Positions 14,490 to 24,200 of a stretch of DNA of 64,000 nucleotides are shown one piece after another. Origin of the DNA: Polynucleobacter sp. CS-Odin-A6 (GTDB lineage: Bacteria > Pseudomonadota > Gammaproteobacteria > Burkholderiales > Burkholderiaceae); contig NZ_JACVPD010000001.1 of the NCBI RefSeq assembly GCF_018882095.1, forward strand, positions 248,001 to 312,000, written 5' to 3'. Under the pieces are notes generated by a model. That model searched no databases. It was not told the origin of the DNA and saw only the letters and a program-made list of their open reading frames with translations. How positions within the stretch are numbered: position 1 is the stretch's first letter; every line of letters starts with the position of its first letter. The position numbers and the translations under genes are program-made.

Positions 14490-15647
14490 TTAGGGAAGGC
14501 GTGCAGTTGCAAATACACCCGCTGGATCCAAGGAGGATCTGAGGCGAGCTTGAACCGCTTCAAGGGCTACCGAGTGTGCTTGTTCGCTCAATAGAGTAAA
14601 GCGTTGCTTAGCTGGGTCAACCTCAGTGCCTTGCTTAAAACGAGTGGCATGTCCACCATGCGTATTAGCAAGGGCTTTGATGGATGCGAATGTCGCATCA
14701 TCACTTGGCGCTGTCAGCCAGCGTTGCTGACCATGCCACTCTAATACGATGACATCACCCATATTGACGATTGCAATGGGACCGCATGCTGCAGGTAGTG
14801 CCAAGCGATAGAGGGTATTAGTGCTGTTGAGATTCTGAAAGGCAGGCAGCTGTTGCTCGCGTAAGCTTCTCCAAAATTCTTCTGCTGTTTTTGGGTCTAA
14901 TTCCACTGCATTCACTGCGGCGTTCATCAAAGGAATCGCTGCTTTGACAGCCGCGGCAGCGCCAGCTAAGCGCAGGGTGAGTTCACCATCACCACCCTCT
15001 GAGTTTCCGATCCAGCAACTGGCAGATAAGGGTAGCGGTTGCCCGGCCCACTCATTGGTCAGTTTCAAAGCACGCGCTTGAGAGATCTGACAGCGTAGGG
15101 TAGTTGTTGCAGCTGGTCGGGGCAGTACTTTTACAGAGGCTTCGAGTAGGAGCGCTAAAGTACCCATTGACCCAGGTAGTAAGCGTGAGACGTCATAACC
15201 CGCAACGTTCTTCATCACTTTGCCTCCAAAGGATAAGTCTTGCCCTTTGCCATCTAGGATGCGGGCGCCCAGCACAAAGTCTCGCAAGTTACCAACGCTA
15301 ATTCGTCCTGGGCCCGCCAATCCTGCAGCAATGGCGCCACCAAAAGTTGCTGTCTCACCAAAGTGGGGCGGCTCGAAAGCGAGCACCTGATTCTTGTCGG
15401 CAAGGGCGGCTTCAATTTCTTGTAAAGGGGTACCAGCGCGCGCCGTAATCACCAGTTCTTCTGGTTGATATTCTAGGATTCCGGAGTAGGGGCGTGTATC
15501 TAAAGTGGTAAAAGTATTTGCGTTGCCGTACCAGGCTTTAGTGCCACCACCTTGAATCGAAAGCGGTGTATTCGTTTTGGCCGCTGCCAAAATGTGTTCT
15601 CGAAATGAATCAATCTGGGTATTCGGGTGATTTTCAGAATTCGACAT
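14490..15647 (-). CDS. glcE: Glycolate oxidase FAD-binding subunit GlcE
   Basis: Second FAD-domain subunit of glycolate oxidase, which oxidises glycolate to glyoxylate. The 385-residue product has the PCMH-type FAD-binding domain with QGGGTKAWYG near 33-42 and GGAIAAGLAGPGRISVG near 107-123. It is somewhat longer than E. coli GlcE (350). The start codon shares a base with the glcD stop (TAATG). Phytoplankton-released glycolate is a plausible substrate source if the host is a freshwater bacterium; that is inference. Confidence 0.95.
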   Translation of the reverse strand: MSNSENHPNTQIDSFREHILAAAKTNTPLSIQGGGTKAWYGNANTFTTLDTRPYSGILEYQPEELVITARAGTPLQEIEAALADKNQVLAFEPPHFGETATFGGAIAAGLAGPGRISVGNLRDFVLGARILDGKGQDLSFGGKVMKNVAGYDVSRLLPGSMGTLALLLEASVKVLPRPAATTTLRCQISQARALKLTNEWAGQPLPLSASCWIGNSEGGDGELTLRLAGAAAAVKAAIPLMNAAVNAVELDPKTAEEFWRSLREQQLPAFQNLNSTNTLYRLALPAACGPIAIVNMGDVIVLEWHGQQRWLTAPSDDATFASIKALANTHGGHATRFKQGTEVDPAKQRFTLLSEQAHSVALEAVQARLRSSLDPAGVFATARLP

Positions 15648-17161
15648 TAAAAGCGCTCTAATTCAGGATGCGGTAAATTACCTCCGCTGATGCGCATACG
15701 ACCATACTCGGCGCAACGACTTAAGGTGGGAATCGCTTTATCCGGATTGAGTAGTCGCTCTGGATCAAAGGCGCTCTTCACACCCCAAAAAGATTCCCGC
15801 TCGCCTTCACCAAATTGAACACACATTGAATTAATTTTTTCAATCCCAACACCATGTTCACCAGTGATCGTGCCATCAAGCTCAACACAAGCTTCTAAAA
15901 TTTCAGTACCAAATTCTTCAGCACGATGCCATTCTTCTTGATCGGCACCGTTAAATAAAATTAATGGATGCATATTTCCATCGCCCGCATGAAATACATT
16001 CAAGCAGGCGAGACCATATTTCTTTTCCATACCCTGAATTCTTTTGAGTAATGTGCCAATATTTCTACGGGGGATAGTGCCATCCATGCAGTAGTAATCC
16101 GGTGCCAATCGCCCGGCTGCAGGGAAAGCATTCTTGCGACCGCTCCAAAATTGGAGTCGCTCAGCTTCATTCTGTGAGATCCGGATACCGCTGGCACCTG
16201 CTTTCTCAAGCACTTGAGTCATGCGCTCGATTTCTTCAGCGACCTCTTCTGGTGTTCCATCAGATTCGCACAGCAGAATAGTTTCGGCTTCAAGGTCATA
16301 GCCCGCATGCACAAATTCTTCAACAGCGCGGGTAGTGGCTTTATCCATCATCTCAAGGCCGGCAGGAATAATGCCCGCAGCAATAATGGCAGCAACTGCA
16401 TTTGCACCTTTTTCAATATCGTCAAAGCTAGCCATGATGACGCGAGCTAATTTTGGTTTGGCGATGAGCTTGACCGTGACTTCAGTCACTACGGCAAGCA
16501 TTCCTTCGCTACCCAGCACAATCGCTAATAAGTCTAGTCCTGGAGCGTCTGGTGCAAGGCTACCAAACTCCACGATCTCCCCATTCATTAAAATACCACG
16601 CACCTTCAATACATTGTGCAGAGTCAAGCCATACTTTAAGCAGTGCACTCCACCCGAGTTTTCATTGACATTACCGCCGATGGAGCAGGCAATCTGCGAA
16701 GAGGGGTCTGGCGCGTAATAGAGGCCGAGATGGGCGACCGCTTCGGAGATCGCTAAATTACGCACACCGGGTTGTACTACTGCAGTGCGAGTGAAAGGAT
16801 CAATGTTGATGATTTTCTTCAACTTGGCCAAAGAGAGTACGAGACCCTGGGAGATCGGCATAGCGCCGCCGGAGAGGCCTGTCCCCGATCCTCGTGGGAC
16901 GATAGGGACTTGCATGTCAAAGCAAATCTTCAAAATTTGGATTACTTGCTCTTCGGTCTCTGGCAGGGCAACAGCCAAGGGCATGCGCCGATAGGCGGCT
17001 AAACCGTCACATTCATAGGGAATCGTGTCCTCAGGCTCCCATAGCAAGGCATGTTCCGGGAGGATTGGTCTTAAGGCTGAGACCAACTTAGATTGAAGGG
17101 CGGTAATAGCCGCGAGTTCGGGGGGTGGGGTCACCATGTTCATAGGCATCATTTTAGCCAT
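15647..17161 (-). CDS. glcD: Glycolate oxidase flavoprotein subunit GlcD
   Basis: Catalytic FAD subunit oxidising glycolate or similar 2-hydroxy acids. The 504 residues align well with E. coli GlcD (499). PRGSGTGLSGGA (89-100) and YAPDPSSQIACSIGGN (about 153-168) bind FAD. HAGDGNMHP is the conserved C-terminal motif and the protein ends PELERF as in E. coli. Four in-frame ATGs occur in the first eight codons (17161, 17152, 17146, 17140), so the exact start is uncertain. No glcC-type regulator is adjacent. It diverges from the cobalamin adenosyltransferase gene over 18 bases. Confidence 0.96.
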   Translation of the reverse strand: MAKMMPMNMVTPPPELAAITALQSKLVSALRPILPEHALLWEPEDTIPYECDGLAAYRRMPLAVALPETEEQVIQILKICFDMQVPIVPRGSGTGLSGGAMPISQGLVLSLAKLKKIINIDPFTRTAVVQPGVRNLAISEAVAHLGLYYAPDPSSQIACSIGGNVNENSGGVHCLKYGLTLHNVLKVRGILMNGEIVEFGSLAPDAPGLDLLAIVLGSEGMLAVVTEVTVKLIAKPKLARVIMASFDDIEKGANAVAAIIAAGIIPAGLEMMDKATTRAVEEFVHAGYDLEAETILLCESDGTPEEVAEEIERMTQVLEKAGASGIRISQNEAERLQFWSGRKNAFPAAGRLAPDYYCMDGTIPRRNIGTLLKRIQGMEKKYGLACLNVFHAGDGNMHPLILFNGADQEEWHRAEEFGTEILEACVELDGTITGEHGVGIEKINSMCVQFGEGERESFWGVKSAFDPERLLNPDKAIPTLSRCAEYGRMRISGGNLPHPELERF

Positions 17162-17166
17162 TTACC

Positions 17167-17172
17167 TATAAT
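17167..17172 (+). promoter_or_regulatory. Candidate -10 box (TATAAT) of the cobalamin adenosyltransferase gene
   Basis: A perfect TATAAT ends seven bases before the ATG at 17180. A typical transcription start would fall at 17179, giving an mRNA with virtually no leader. No convincing -35 is seen at 16-18 bases. The minus strand of the same bases reads AATTAT six bases from the glcD start, so the divergent genes may use overlapping promoter elements. Confidence 0.5.
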
Positions 17173-17179
17173 TAGTTTT

Positions 17180-17749
17180 ATGGGAAATCGACTTTCAAAA
17201 ATAGCCACTAGAACTGGCGATGCAGGCATGACTGGGCTTGGTGATGGCAGCAGGGTCGAAAAGGATCATTTGCGCATCTGCGCTATGGGCGATGTCGATG
17301 AGTTGAACTCCGAAATTGGGGTTTTGATGACAGAATCCATTCCTGCAGCCATTGAGGATGAGTTCAGATCCTTATTTTTTCAGGTTCAACATGACTTATT
17401 TGACTTGGGAGGCGAGCTTTGTATTCCCAATTACACCTTGCTGAAGCCAGAACAGGTGGCGCAATTGGATATTTGGCTAGAACAATACAACGCCACTCTG
17501 CCCCCGCTAACGGAATTTATCTTGCCGGGCGGCACTCGTGCTGCTGCTCAGGCGCATGTCTGCCGTACGGTTTGTAGACGCGCCGAGCGATCGATTGTGC
17601 GCTTGGGTTGGGAAGAGTCTTTATATGATGCCCCCCGTCAATACGTGAATCGTTTATCCGATCTTTTATTTGTCTTGGCACGCGTACTCAATCGTGCGGC
17701 GGGTGGCCAAGACATTCTATGGAAGCATGAAAAAAAAGAGACTAAATAA
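17180..17749 (+). CDS. Cob(I)yrinic acid a,c-diamide adenosyltransferase, PduO type
   Basis: Transfers the adenosyl group of ATP to cob(I)alamin to make coenzyme B12. The 189 residues form the PduO-type helical bundle: the ATP-binding N-terminal segment TRTGDAGMTGLGDG (about 10-23), then GDVDELNSEIG, and the C-terminal CRRAERSIV and YVNRLSDLLFVLAR signatures. I place the start at ATG 17180: the frame stays open upstream to 17093, but those residues overlap glcD antisense and do not resemble the family. No Shine-Dalgarno sequence is visible. No B12-dependent enzyme or cobalamin synthesis gene is nearby. Confidence 0.93.
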   Translation: MGNRLSKIATRTGDAGMTGLGDGSRVEKDHLRICAMGDVDELNSEIGVLMTESIPAAIEDEFRSLFFQVQHDLFDLGGELCIPNYTLLKPEQVAQLDIWLEQYNATLPPLTEFILPGGTRAAAQAHVCRTVCRRAERSIVRLGWEESLYDAPRQYVNRLSDLLFVLARVLNRAAGGQDILWKHEKKETK

Positions 17750-17762
17750 ATTAGTCTCTTTT
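17734..17762. terminator. Hairpin terminator between the adenosyltransferase gene and aroG
   Basis: AAAAGAGACTA pairs with TAGTCTCTTTT around a short A/T loop. Read on the minus strand, downstream of the aroG stop, the stem is followed by a run of T's, a good intrinsic terminator. On the plus strand the T-run is only four, so it may work less well for the adenosyltransferase gene, whose last codons form the left arm. Confidence 0.75.
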
Positions 17763-17784
17763 CAGCATCTCCACGAAGCAGGTT

Positions 17785-18909
17785 TTATTTCTTTGTTTTT
17801 CTACGATTCTTCACGGCCAAAGCTAAACGTTGCAACACATTGACTGAATCTTCCCAGTTAATGCAGGCATCCGTAATACTTTGACCATATTCCAATTTAT
17901 TGGGATCGTCTTTTCCAGGTGAGAACTTTTGTGCCCCATCCTTGAGATGACTCTCAATCATCACACCAAAAATTTGATGTGAGCCAGATTCAATTTGCTC
18001 AGCAATATTCTCTGCCACCACAATTTGGCGCTCATGTTTTTTGCTGGAATTCGCATGCGACAAATCCACCATCAAACTGGCTGGAAGCTTTGCTGCTGTT
18101 AGCTCAGCGCAAGCAGCTTGAACATACTGCGCTTCATAGTTTGGCTCCTTACCGCCACGCAAAATGACGTGGCAATCTTGATTACCCTTCGTTTCTACGA
18201 TAGAGACTTGACCATTCTTATGAACTGATAAAAAGTGGTGTGGGCGGCTGGCCGCTTGAATAGCATCAGTTGCGATCTTAATATTGCCGTCAGTGCCGTT
18301 CTTAAAACCAATAGGTGCAGAGAGTCCCGAAGCAAGTTCGCGGTGGACTTGACTCTCAGTTGTACGTGCGCCGATAGCGCCCCAAGAAATGAGATCCGCA
18401 ATATATTGTGGAGATATCACATCAAGAAATTCACTACCAGCCGGCATGCCAAGTCGATTAATTTCCATCAGCACTTGACGTGCCATGCGTAAACCTTCTT
18501 CAATACGATAGCTCTCATCTAGATAGGGGTCATTAATCAAACCCTTCCAGCCAACCGTAGTGCGCGGTTTTTCAAAATAGACGCGCATCACAATCTCAAG
18601 CTCTCCAGCAAAGCGATCACGTTCAGCCAGTAAGCGCTGGCAGTACTCTAAAGCTGCACGAGGATCATGAATGGAACAGGGTCCAATAATGACTAAGAGG
18701 CGATCATCCTTGCCGTGAATGATGTCGCGAATCTTTTTACGGGTTTTGCTGATGAGCGCTTCAGTAGGCGTTCCCGCAATCGGGAAGAAACGGATTAAAT
18801 GCTCTGGTGGAGGCAGAACAGTAATGTTATGAATGCGTTGATCATCTGTATCTGACGTTTTATCGACGGCAGCGTACCAGTTGGCGGGATTAGTGTTTTG
18901 TTGGCTCAT
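17785..18909 (-). CDS. aroG: 3-deoxy-7-phosphoheptulonate (DAHP) synthase, class I
   Basis: First step of the shikimate pathway, condensing phosphoenolpyruvate with erythrose 4-phosphate. The 374-residue protein is the AroF/G/H type. IIGPCSIHD (about 74-82) contains the metal-ligand cysteine, VYFEKPRTTVGWKG is the PEP-binding segment and SHANSSKKH carries a conserved His. The feedback amino acid cannot be read reliably from sequence alone, so the symbol denotes the family. It follows tldD by 19 bases and has a strong terminator. Confidence 0.93.
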   Translation of the reverse strand: MSQQNTNPANWYAAVDKTSDTDDQRIHNITVLPPPEHLIRFFPIAGTPTEALISKTRKKIRDIIHGKDDRLLVIIGPCSIHDPRAALEYCQRLLAERDRFAGELEIVMRVYFEKPRTTVGWKGLINDPYLDESYRIEEGLRMARQVLMEINRLGMPAGSEFLDVISPQYIADLISWGAIGARTTESQVHRELASGLSAPIGFKNGTDGNIKIATDAIQAASRPHHFLSVHKNGQVSIVETKGNQDCHVILRGGKEPNYEAQYVQAACAELTAAKLPASLMVDLSHANSSKKHERQIVVAENIAEQIESGSHQIFGVMIESHLKDGAQKFSPGKDDPNKLEYGQSITDACINWEDSVNVLQRLALAVKNRRKTKK

Positions 18910-18928
18910 GCGGATATTTTAAGCCGTA

Positions 18929-20419
18929 TTAAGCCGTCCCCCCGACAGTCAGGCTGTCAATACGTAAAGTAGGCTGCCCAACGCCCACGGGCACGCTTTG
19001 ACCTTCTTTGCCGCAAACCCCGATTCCACCATCTAATTTCAGATCATTTCCGATCATGGAGACCTGTTTTAAGGACTCAGGACCGCTACCAATGATGGTG
19101 GCGCCTTTGACTGGGTATTGAATTTTGCCGTTTTCGACCCAGTAAGCTTCAGAGGCTGAAAATACGAATTTACCGCTGGTAATGTCGACTTGACCACCTC
19201 CAAAGTTGACCGCATAAAGACCGCGTTTAATGCTAGCGACGATTTCTTGGGGATCATCCTTGCCTGCTAACATATAGGTATTGGTCATACGGGGCATTGG
19301 TAGGGAGGCAAAACTCTCTCTACGACCATTGCCGGTGAGGGGCATATTCATGAGGCGGGCATTGAGGCTATCTTGGATATAGCCCTTCAAAATACCATCC
19401 TCAATCAGTGTGGTGCATTGGGTGGGGGTACCTTCGTCGTCAATATTGAGTGAGCCACGACGACCTGATAGAGTGCCGTCATCCACTACGGTGACGCCTT
19501 TAGCGGCAACGCGTTGTCCAATACATCCGGCAAAAGCGGAAGAGCCCTTGCGATTAAAGTCACCCTCGAGTCCGTGGCCAACCGCTTCATGCAGCAGTAC
19601 TCCAGGCCAGCCTGGCCCCATAACGACAGTCATTGGGCCAGCAGGAGCAGGGCGCGATTCAAGATTGATCAGTGCTCCATCGACAGCTTCATCAACATAT
19701 TGATTGATGAGTTCTGGATTGAAATAGTGGTAATCATGGCGTGCACCGCCACCTGAGGATCCGGATTCACGACGACCATTTTGCTCGGCAATCACCTGAA
19801 CAGAGACCCGCACCAGCGGACGAACGTCTGCAGCTAACAAGCCGTCAGCCCGCACTACGAGAACCACATCAAATTCACCAGCTAGGCTGGCCATCACCTG
19901 AATGATGCGCGGGTCACGTGCTTTTGCACGACGTTCAATGCCTTCAAGCAAGGCAATTTTTTCTTGTGGCGAAAGTGAGTCTAGGGGATTTAAGTCTGAG
20001 TAAAGACCATTAGAGATAGGGGTAAAGATTTTGCTTGCAATGTCTCTTTTGCCGCCTTGAGGGCCAATCACTCGAGTAGATTTTGCTGCTTTATTCAAGG
20101 CCTCTAAATTAATTTCATCGGAGTAAGCAAAGGCGGTTTTATCTCCATAAATTGCTCGCACACCGACACCTTGATCAATGTTAAAGCTTCCGGATTTAAC
20201 AATCCCTTCTTCAAGGCTCCAACTCTCACTACGGGTATGTTGAAAATAGAGATCAGCATCATCTAATTGGTGTGTGAACATATTGCCAAAGGTGCGATGC
20301 AAATCCTGCTCAGAGAGACCGGTTGGCTCAAGCAAAATGGATTGAGCTAGGTTAATAAGATCAGCCTGTTTTCTGGGCTTAGTCCAATCACTTGGGAATA
20401 ATGCTTCTGGTGCATTCAT
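18929..20419 (-). CDS. tldD: Metalloprotease TldD
   Basis: Subunit of the TldD/TldE (PmbA) zinc protease that trims modified peptides such as microcin B17 and degrades some unfolded substrates. The HExxxH zinc motif HEAVGHGLEGD is at about residues 277-287 of 496. The protein ends with the typical GVCGKEGQ and RIDSLTVGG segments. The partner gene pmbA is not in this window. It lies between a nitrilase-family gene (23 bases) and aroG (19 bases), probably one transcript with yhdP. Confidence 0.95.
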   Translation of the reverse strand: MNAPEALFPSDWTKPRKQADLINLAQSILLEPTGLSEQDLHRTFGNMFTHQLDDADLYFQHTRSESWSLEEGIVKSGSFNIDQGVGVRAIYGDKTAFAYSDEINLEALNKAAKSTRVIGPQGGKRDIASKIFTPISNGLYSDLNPLDSLSPQEKIALLEGIERRAKARDPRIIQVMASLAGEFDVVLVVRADGLLAADVRPLVRVSVQVIAEQNGRRESGSSGGGARHDYHYFNPELINQYVDEAVDGALINLESRPAPAGPMTVVMGPGWPGVLLHEAVGHGLEGDFNRKGSSAFAGCIGQRVAAKGVTVVDDGTLSGRRGSLNIDDEGTPTQCTTLIEDGILKGYIQDSLNARLMNMPLTGNGRRESFASLPMPRMTNTYMLAGKDDPQEIVASIKRGLYAVNFGGGQVDITSGKFVFSASEAYWVENGKIQYPVKGATIIGSGPESLKQVSMIGNDLKLDGGIGVCGKEGQSVPVGVGQPTLRIDSLTVGGTA

Positions 20420-20442
20420 CTTGTTCTGCTGAACTTTCTTTA

Positions 20443-21276
20443 TTAAAACTTGCGGTGTTTGAGTGCAGGTAACTTAGAGCGTACCTCTTTTAATTTATCT
20501 TTGCTTAGCGTGCCCATAATAAAACCCTCGCCTTGGGGTAGATGGGTCAAAACCTGTCCCCAGGGGTCAATCAGCATACTGTCACCCCAAGTCCGTCGTT
20601 GATTGAGGTGGGCACCACCCTGTGCTGAGGATAGTACGTAGCACTGATTTTCAATGGCTCGGGCGCGCAAAAGAATTTCCCAGTGATCTTTACCGGTGGT
20701 GTAAGTGAATGCAGCGGGAATAATATGGCAATCAACCGAGCCTAGAGCCCTATAAAGCTCTGGAAAGCGCAAGTCATAACAAATACTTAAACCAAACTGC
20801 CAATCTACTGAATGGAGAGTAATTTGGAAATGGCCTGGTTGGCTCCCAGGTGCAATCGTTTCAGATTCTTCATAGCGCTCTGTTTCAGTTTGAAAACCAA
20901 ATAAATGAATTTTGTCGTATCGAGCAATTTGCTTGCCTTCAGGATCAAATACTAGCGAGGTATTCAGCACTTTGTTAGATTCTTTAGCTTCTAGCGGGAT
21001 AGAGCCGGCTACTAAATAGATATTATTTTCTTGCGCGATTTCAGCGAGCCGCGCTTGAATTGGACCAGACCCAACCGCCTCTCGCACACTAACCTTATCC
21101 GTATCTTTTAGCCCCATGAGGCAAAAATACTCTGGCAACACTACAAGCTGAGAGCCAGCTTCAGACGCGGCTTTAATCAAGCGCGCCGCAACCTCAAGAT
21201 TTTCATTGAGCTTGGGTGTCGATACCATTTGTATCGCTGCAATTTTGAGGTGCGAAGCATTGACTAAATCATTCAT
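20443..21276 (-). CDS. Carbon-nitrogen hydrolase (Nit1-like amidase)
   Basis: Nitrilase superfamily enzyme of 277 residues with the complete Glu-Lys-Cys triad: E49 (LPEYF), K122 (YDKIHLF) and C166 (SICYDLRFPELYR). The last segment is characteristic of the Nit/YbeM branch, some members of which hydrolyse deaminated glutathione; that activity here is inferred from the branch. It sits between yhdP and tldD, an order I recognise from Burkholderiales. Cytosolic; no signal peptide. The in-frame ATG at 21276 is the only good N-terminal start. Confidence 0.92.
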   Translation of the reverse strand: MNDLVNASHLKIAAIQMVSTPKLNENLEVAARLIKAASEAGSQLVVLPEYFCLMGLKDTDKVSVREAVGSGPIQARLAEIAQENNIYLVAGSIPLEAKESNKVLNTSLVFDPEGKQIARYDKIHLFGFQTETERYEESETIAPGSQPGHFQITLHSVDWQFGLSICYDLRFPELYRALGSVDCHIIPAAFTYTTGKDHWEILLRARAIENQCYVLSSAQGGAHLNQRRTWGDSMLIDPWGQVLTHLPQGEGFIMGTLSKDKLKEVRSKLPALKHRKF

Positions 21277-21294
21277 GATGGGCTAACTCAGAAT

Positions 21295-24200
21295 TTAGAG
21301 GGATGAACTTGGACTGAGAGCGGGAGACGTTGGTGCTGAATTGGGTAAGCTTGGTTTGGTTTGCTCTTTGAGTAGATTTTTCGTGCGAATAGTCTCTAGC
21401 GTTTTAGCATCCAATGGTTGACCCTTTTGATCGAGTGGTACCACCTCTGGATTCTCCCAAGAGCCCTGTATTAGATAGTCTGTTTGCATTGTGCGGTTAA
21501 TTTGATTGGTAATCAGATATTGACCTAATACCGCGCCTAAACCAACGATGGGATTGATCACGAATGCAGCAAGCGAGCCTGCAGTAGCATCAATAGTGGG
21601 AAATATGGTGATACGAAGATCCTGAGTTTCTTTAGGGACATTTATTTGCCCCGTCATGGCTACACGCGCTTGATCCAAAATCATGGTGAATTGCTTGGTT
21701 TGCGCAATTCCTTGTTTAATTTCAAAAGCACTATCAATAGAATTAAAAGGCGTACCTTTGGTTGCGAGGTTGCCTAAGCTGCCCTTTAGGTCTAGGGTTG
21801 CAAATCTAAAGAGACTCTGAAGGCTCAGAACATCTAGCAACTTTGCCCCGTCGGTGTTCACTTCCAACAATCGACCCTTGGCTAAATTCAGGTTGACGTT
21901 ACCAGCAAGTGAATCATAAGCTGGAGAAAAGAGGGGTCCAGACCACGAAAGAGAGGCATTCAGTTTTCCTTCTCCACCCTCTACAGATTTAGAGCGACTC
22001 CAATGAGAAATGATTTGCCCCGCATCCTTAATATTTACGTCAGCAGTGAAGGTGCTTTGATCTGTGCTACCTGGAGTACGACCTACCCATTGACCCTTGA
22101 TTGATGAGCTTCCTTGTGGATTATCAATTTGAATAGAATCAAGCTTTAGTAGATCGCGGGTAGTTGTAGATTTAATCCTTACTGCCCCGAGTTGCGCTTT
22201 TGTCCAGCTAAAATTATCAATCACCAAATCTAAACTAGGAATAGCGTTTGGGCTAGTAGGAGTTTTGAGGGCGCCAATCTTTTTCGTAGAAGCCTCTTTG
22301 GATGATGGATCGATAGGTATCAGTTGATCAGGCAATGCGAGACGAGAAAGTTTTCCAGCAATCAAACCGCTTGGCTGTTCATTATTACTGGGGTGCCATT
22401 GCACCTGACCAGCAATTTGGGGTGAAGTTAAACGAACTTGCCAAACTTTATTTTTTTCTTGGGAATTTAGGTTGACGTCAGTCCATTCGCGATCAAATGC
22501 AATCAACTTCTTGAGTTGAGCAGAGATTTGAATGTCGCCCTCTGACGCATCTGATTTTTTGATCTCACTCACTTTATTTGTCGGTTTTCCTGAGCTTAAA
22601 AACTCTAGCCATTGATCCAGATTGAGTTCGTTGGTCGCTAAGTACAGTGCAAGGCCCTGCTGTGGCAGTGGGGCGGAAGACCCAATGCCCACGATATTCC
22701 TTATTCGATCATTGGCATCGAGATTTCCTTGAATGAAGTATTGGTCCCCCAACTTTCCGGACCAATCCGCACGTACTGGATTTAATTTGCTGGTAGGGTA
22801 AGTTTTTAGACTCAGCTGACCAAGCATAGAGGCTCCGGCCAATTTCTTTGCCGGGGCTGGTGCAGAGCTAGCCCAATTACGCAAATCAAACTTGAGATTA
22901 GTTTGACTTCCTGATTTATTAAAATTGATAAGACCGTCATATTTGGCTGACCCACTCATTGCATTTAGCAGTGCAGGACTAATCTGCGATATGAGATTTT
23001 TTGAAGCATATTTTTTAATCAAGCCTGCATTTATGTCTCCACTAATGCTGTAACTTGAATTGCCTTCAGCCGAGTTGGCGCTAGAAACTTGAAGTCTACC
23101 CCCAAGGAAATTTGCAGTGATGTTGTCAAATTCCGGGTTTATTTCGGTAATGCGCACTTTCCCCTGAAGATTTTCTAGCGGAGGGACAGTCCCCCACTGA
23201 GCTGTATTGCCTTCTAATGTCAGCTTGGCATCTACATTGACATCGTTGTTTCCAGTAAGCGGAATTTTTAATCCCAGGTCAAGATTGACGGGGCCAGTTA
23301 GCGTGAAGTTTTTAACTAGGTTTGGCTGCTTCACGCCAAGGGGCGAGGCAACGAGGTATTCCAAAAATTCAGATCCTTCACCATCAGCCTGACCATTAAT
23401 TAGTAGGGTAAGCTGTTTGGCATTGAGATTTGGTATTTGTGAATGCACATTACTAAGCGTAACTTTTTTATAATTTGCCTGGTCAATATCAACCCTGAGC
23501 TCGGCTTGTTTCATATTAATATTGCCGCTGACATTATTGAAGGCCGTCCAAACCCCTTGTTTGGCTGGTAGCAAAGGCGCTGGCTTAAAGCTTGCTTTTG
23601 AAAATGGCAGATGCAAGGTGAATTCACCTGCCGCTCCTGCTGGGAATGGAATCTGATTCGGGTCGCCTTTAATGTGTAGGGATCCATTTTGAATATCGCC
23701 AGACTCAAATGCTTTACTCAGGTACTGTCTGATTTCCTGATTGATCTGAGCGGGAAGATAGTGATGCACTTTAGCTATCTTGGCCTCAACAAGATCCATA
23801 TCCAGCGTCATTTGATTAGCTTGCTGAGGACCCGTTACTAGATAGTTGAGATCAAAATTAGTAGTGATCTCAGAGTTACTCAGTTGCATTCTCTTGGCGT
23901 TGATCAGCCAGCCATTTTTTTGTTTTGACCAGCTGATATCGCCTTTTGCGCGATCCAATTGAACTTGAGACGCAGATAAAAAATCGCTGATCTCTAACAC
24001 AAGGTTGCTTGAGTCTAATGTGAGATTACCTTGCTTCTGATTGCCGACAAGGTTACCGGATAAATTAGAAACCGAGGGCATTGATTTATTTATCCCGGTG
24101 AAGCTAATCGCATTGAGTTTTGCGCTGATCGAGAAATCGAGCTTATCAGCAGAAAACCAATTCCCCGGTATTGGTATGGCAGACAAAGCGGATTTACTTT

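Noticed and set aside
17093-17179. 29-residue N-terminal extension of the cobalamin adenosyltransferase
   Set aside because: It lies antisense to the glcD start and is unlike the family; the family N-terminus begins at ATG 17180.
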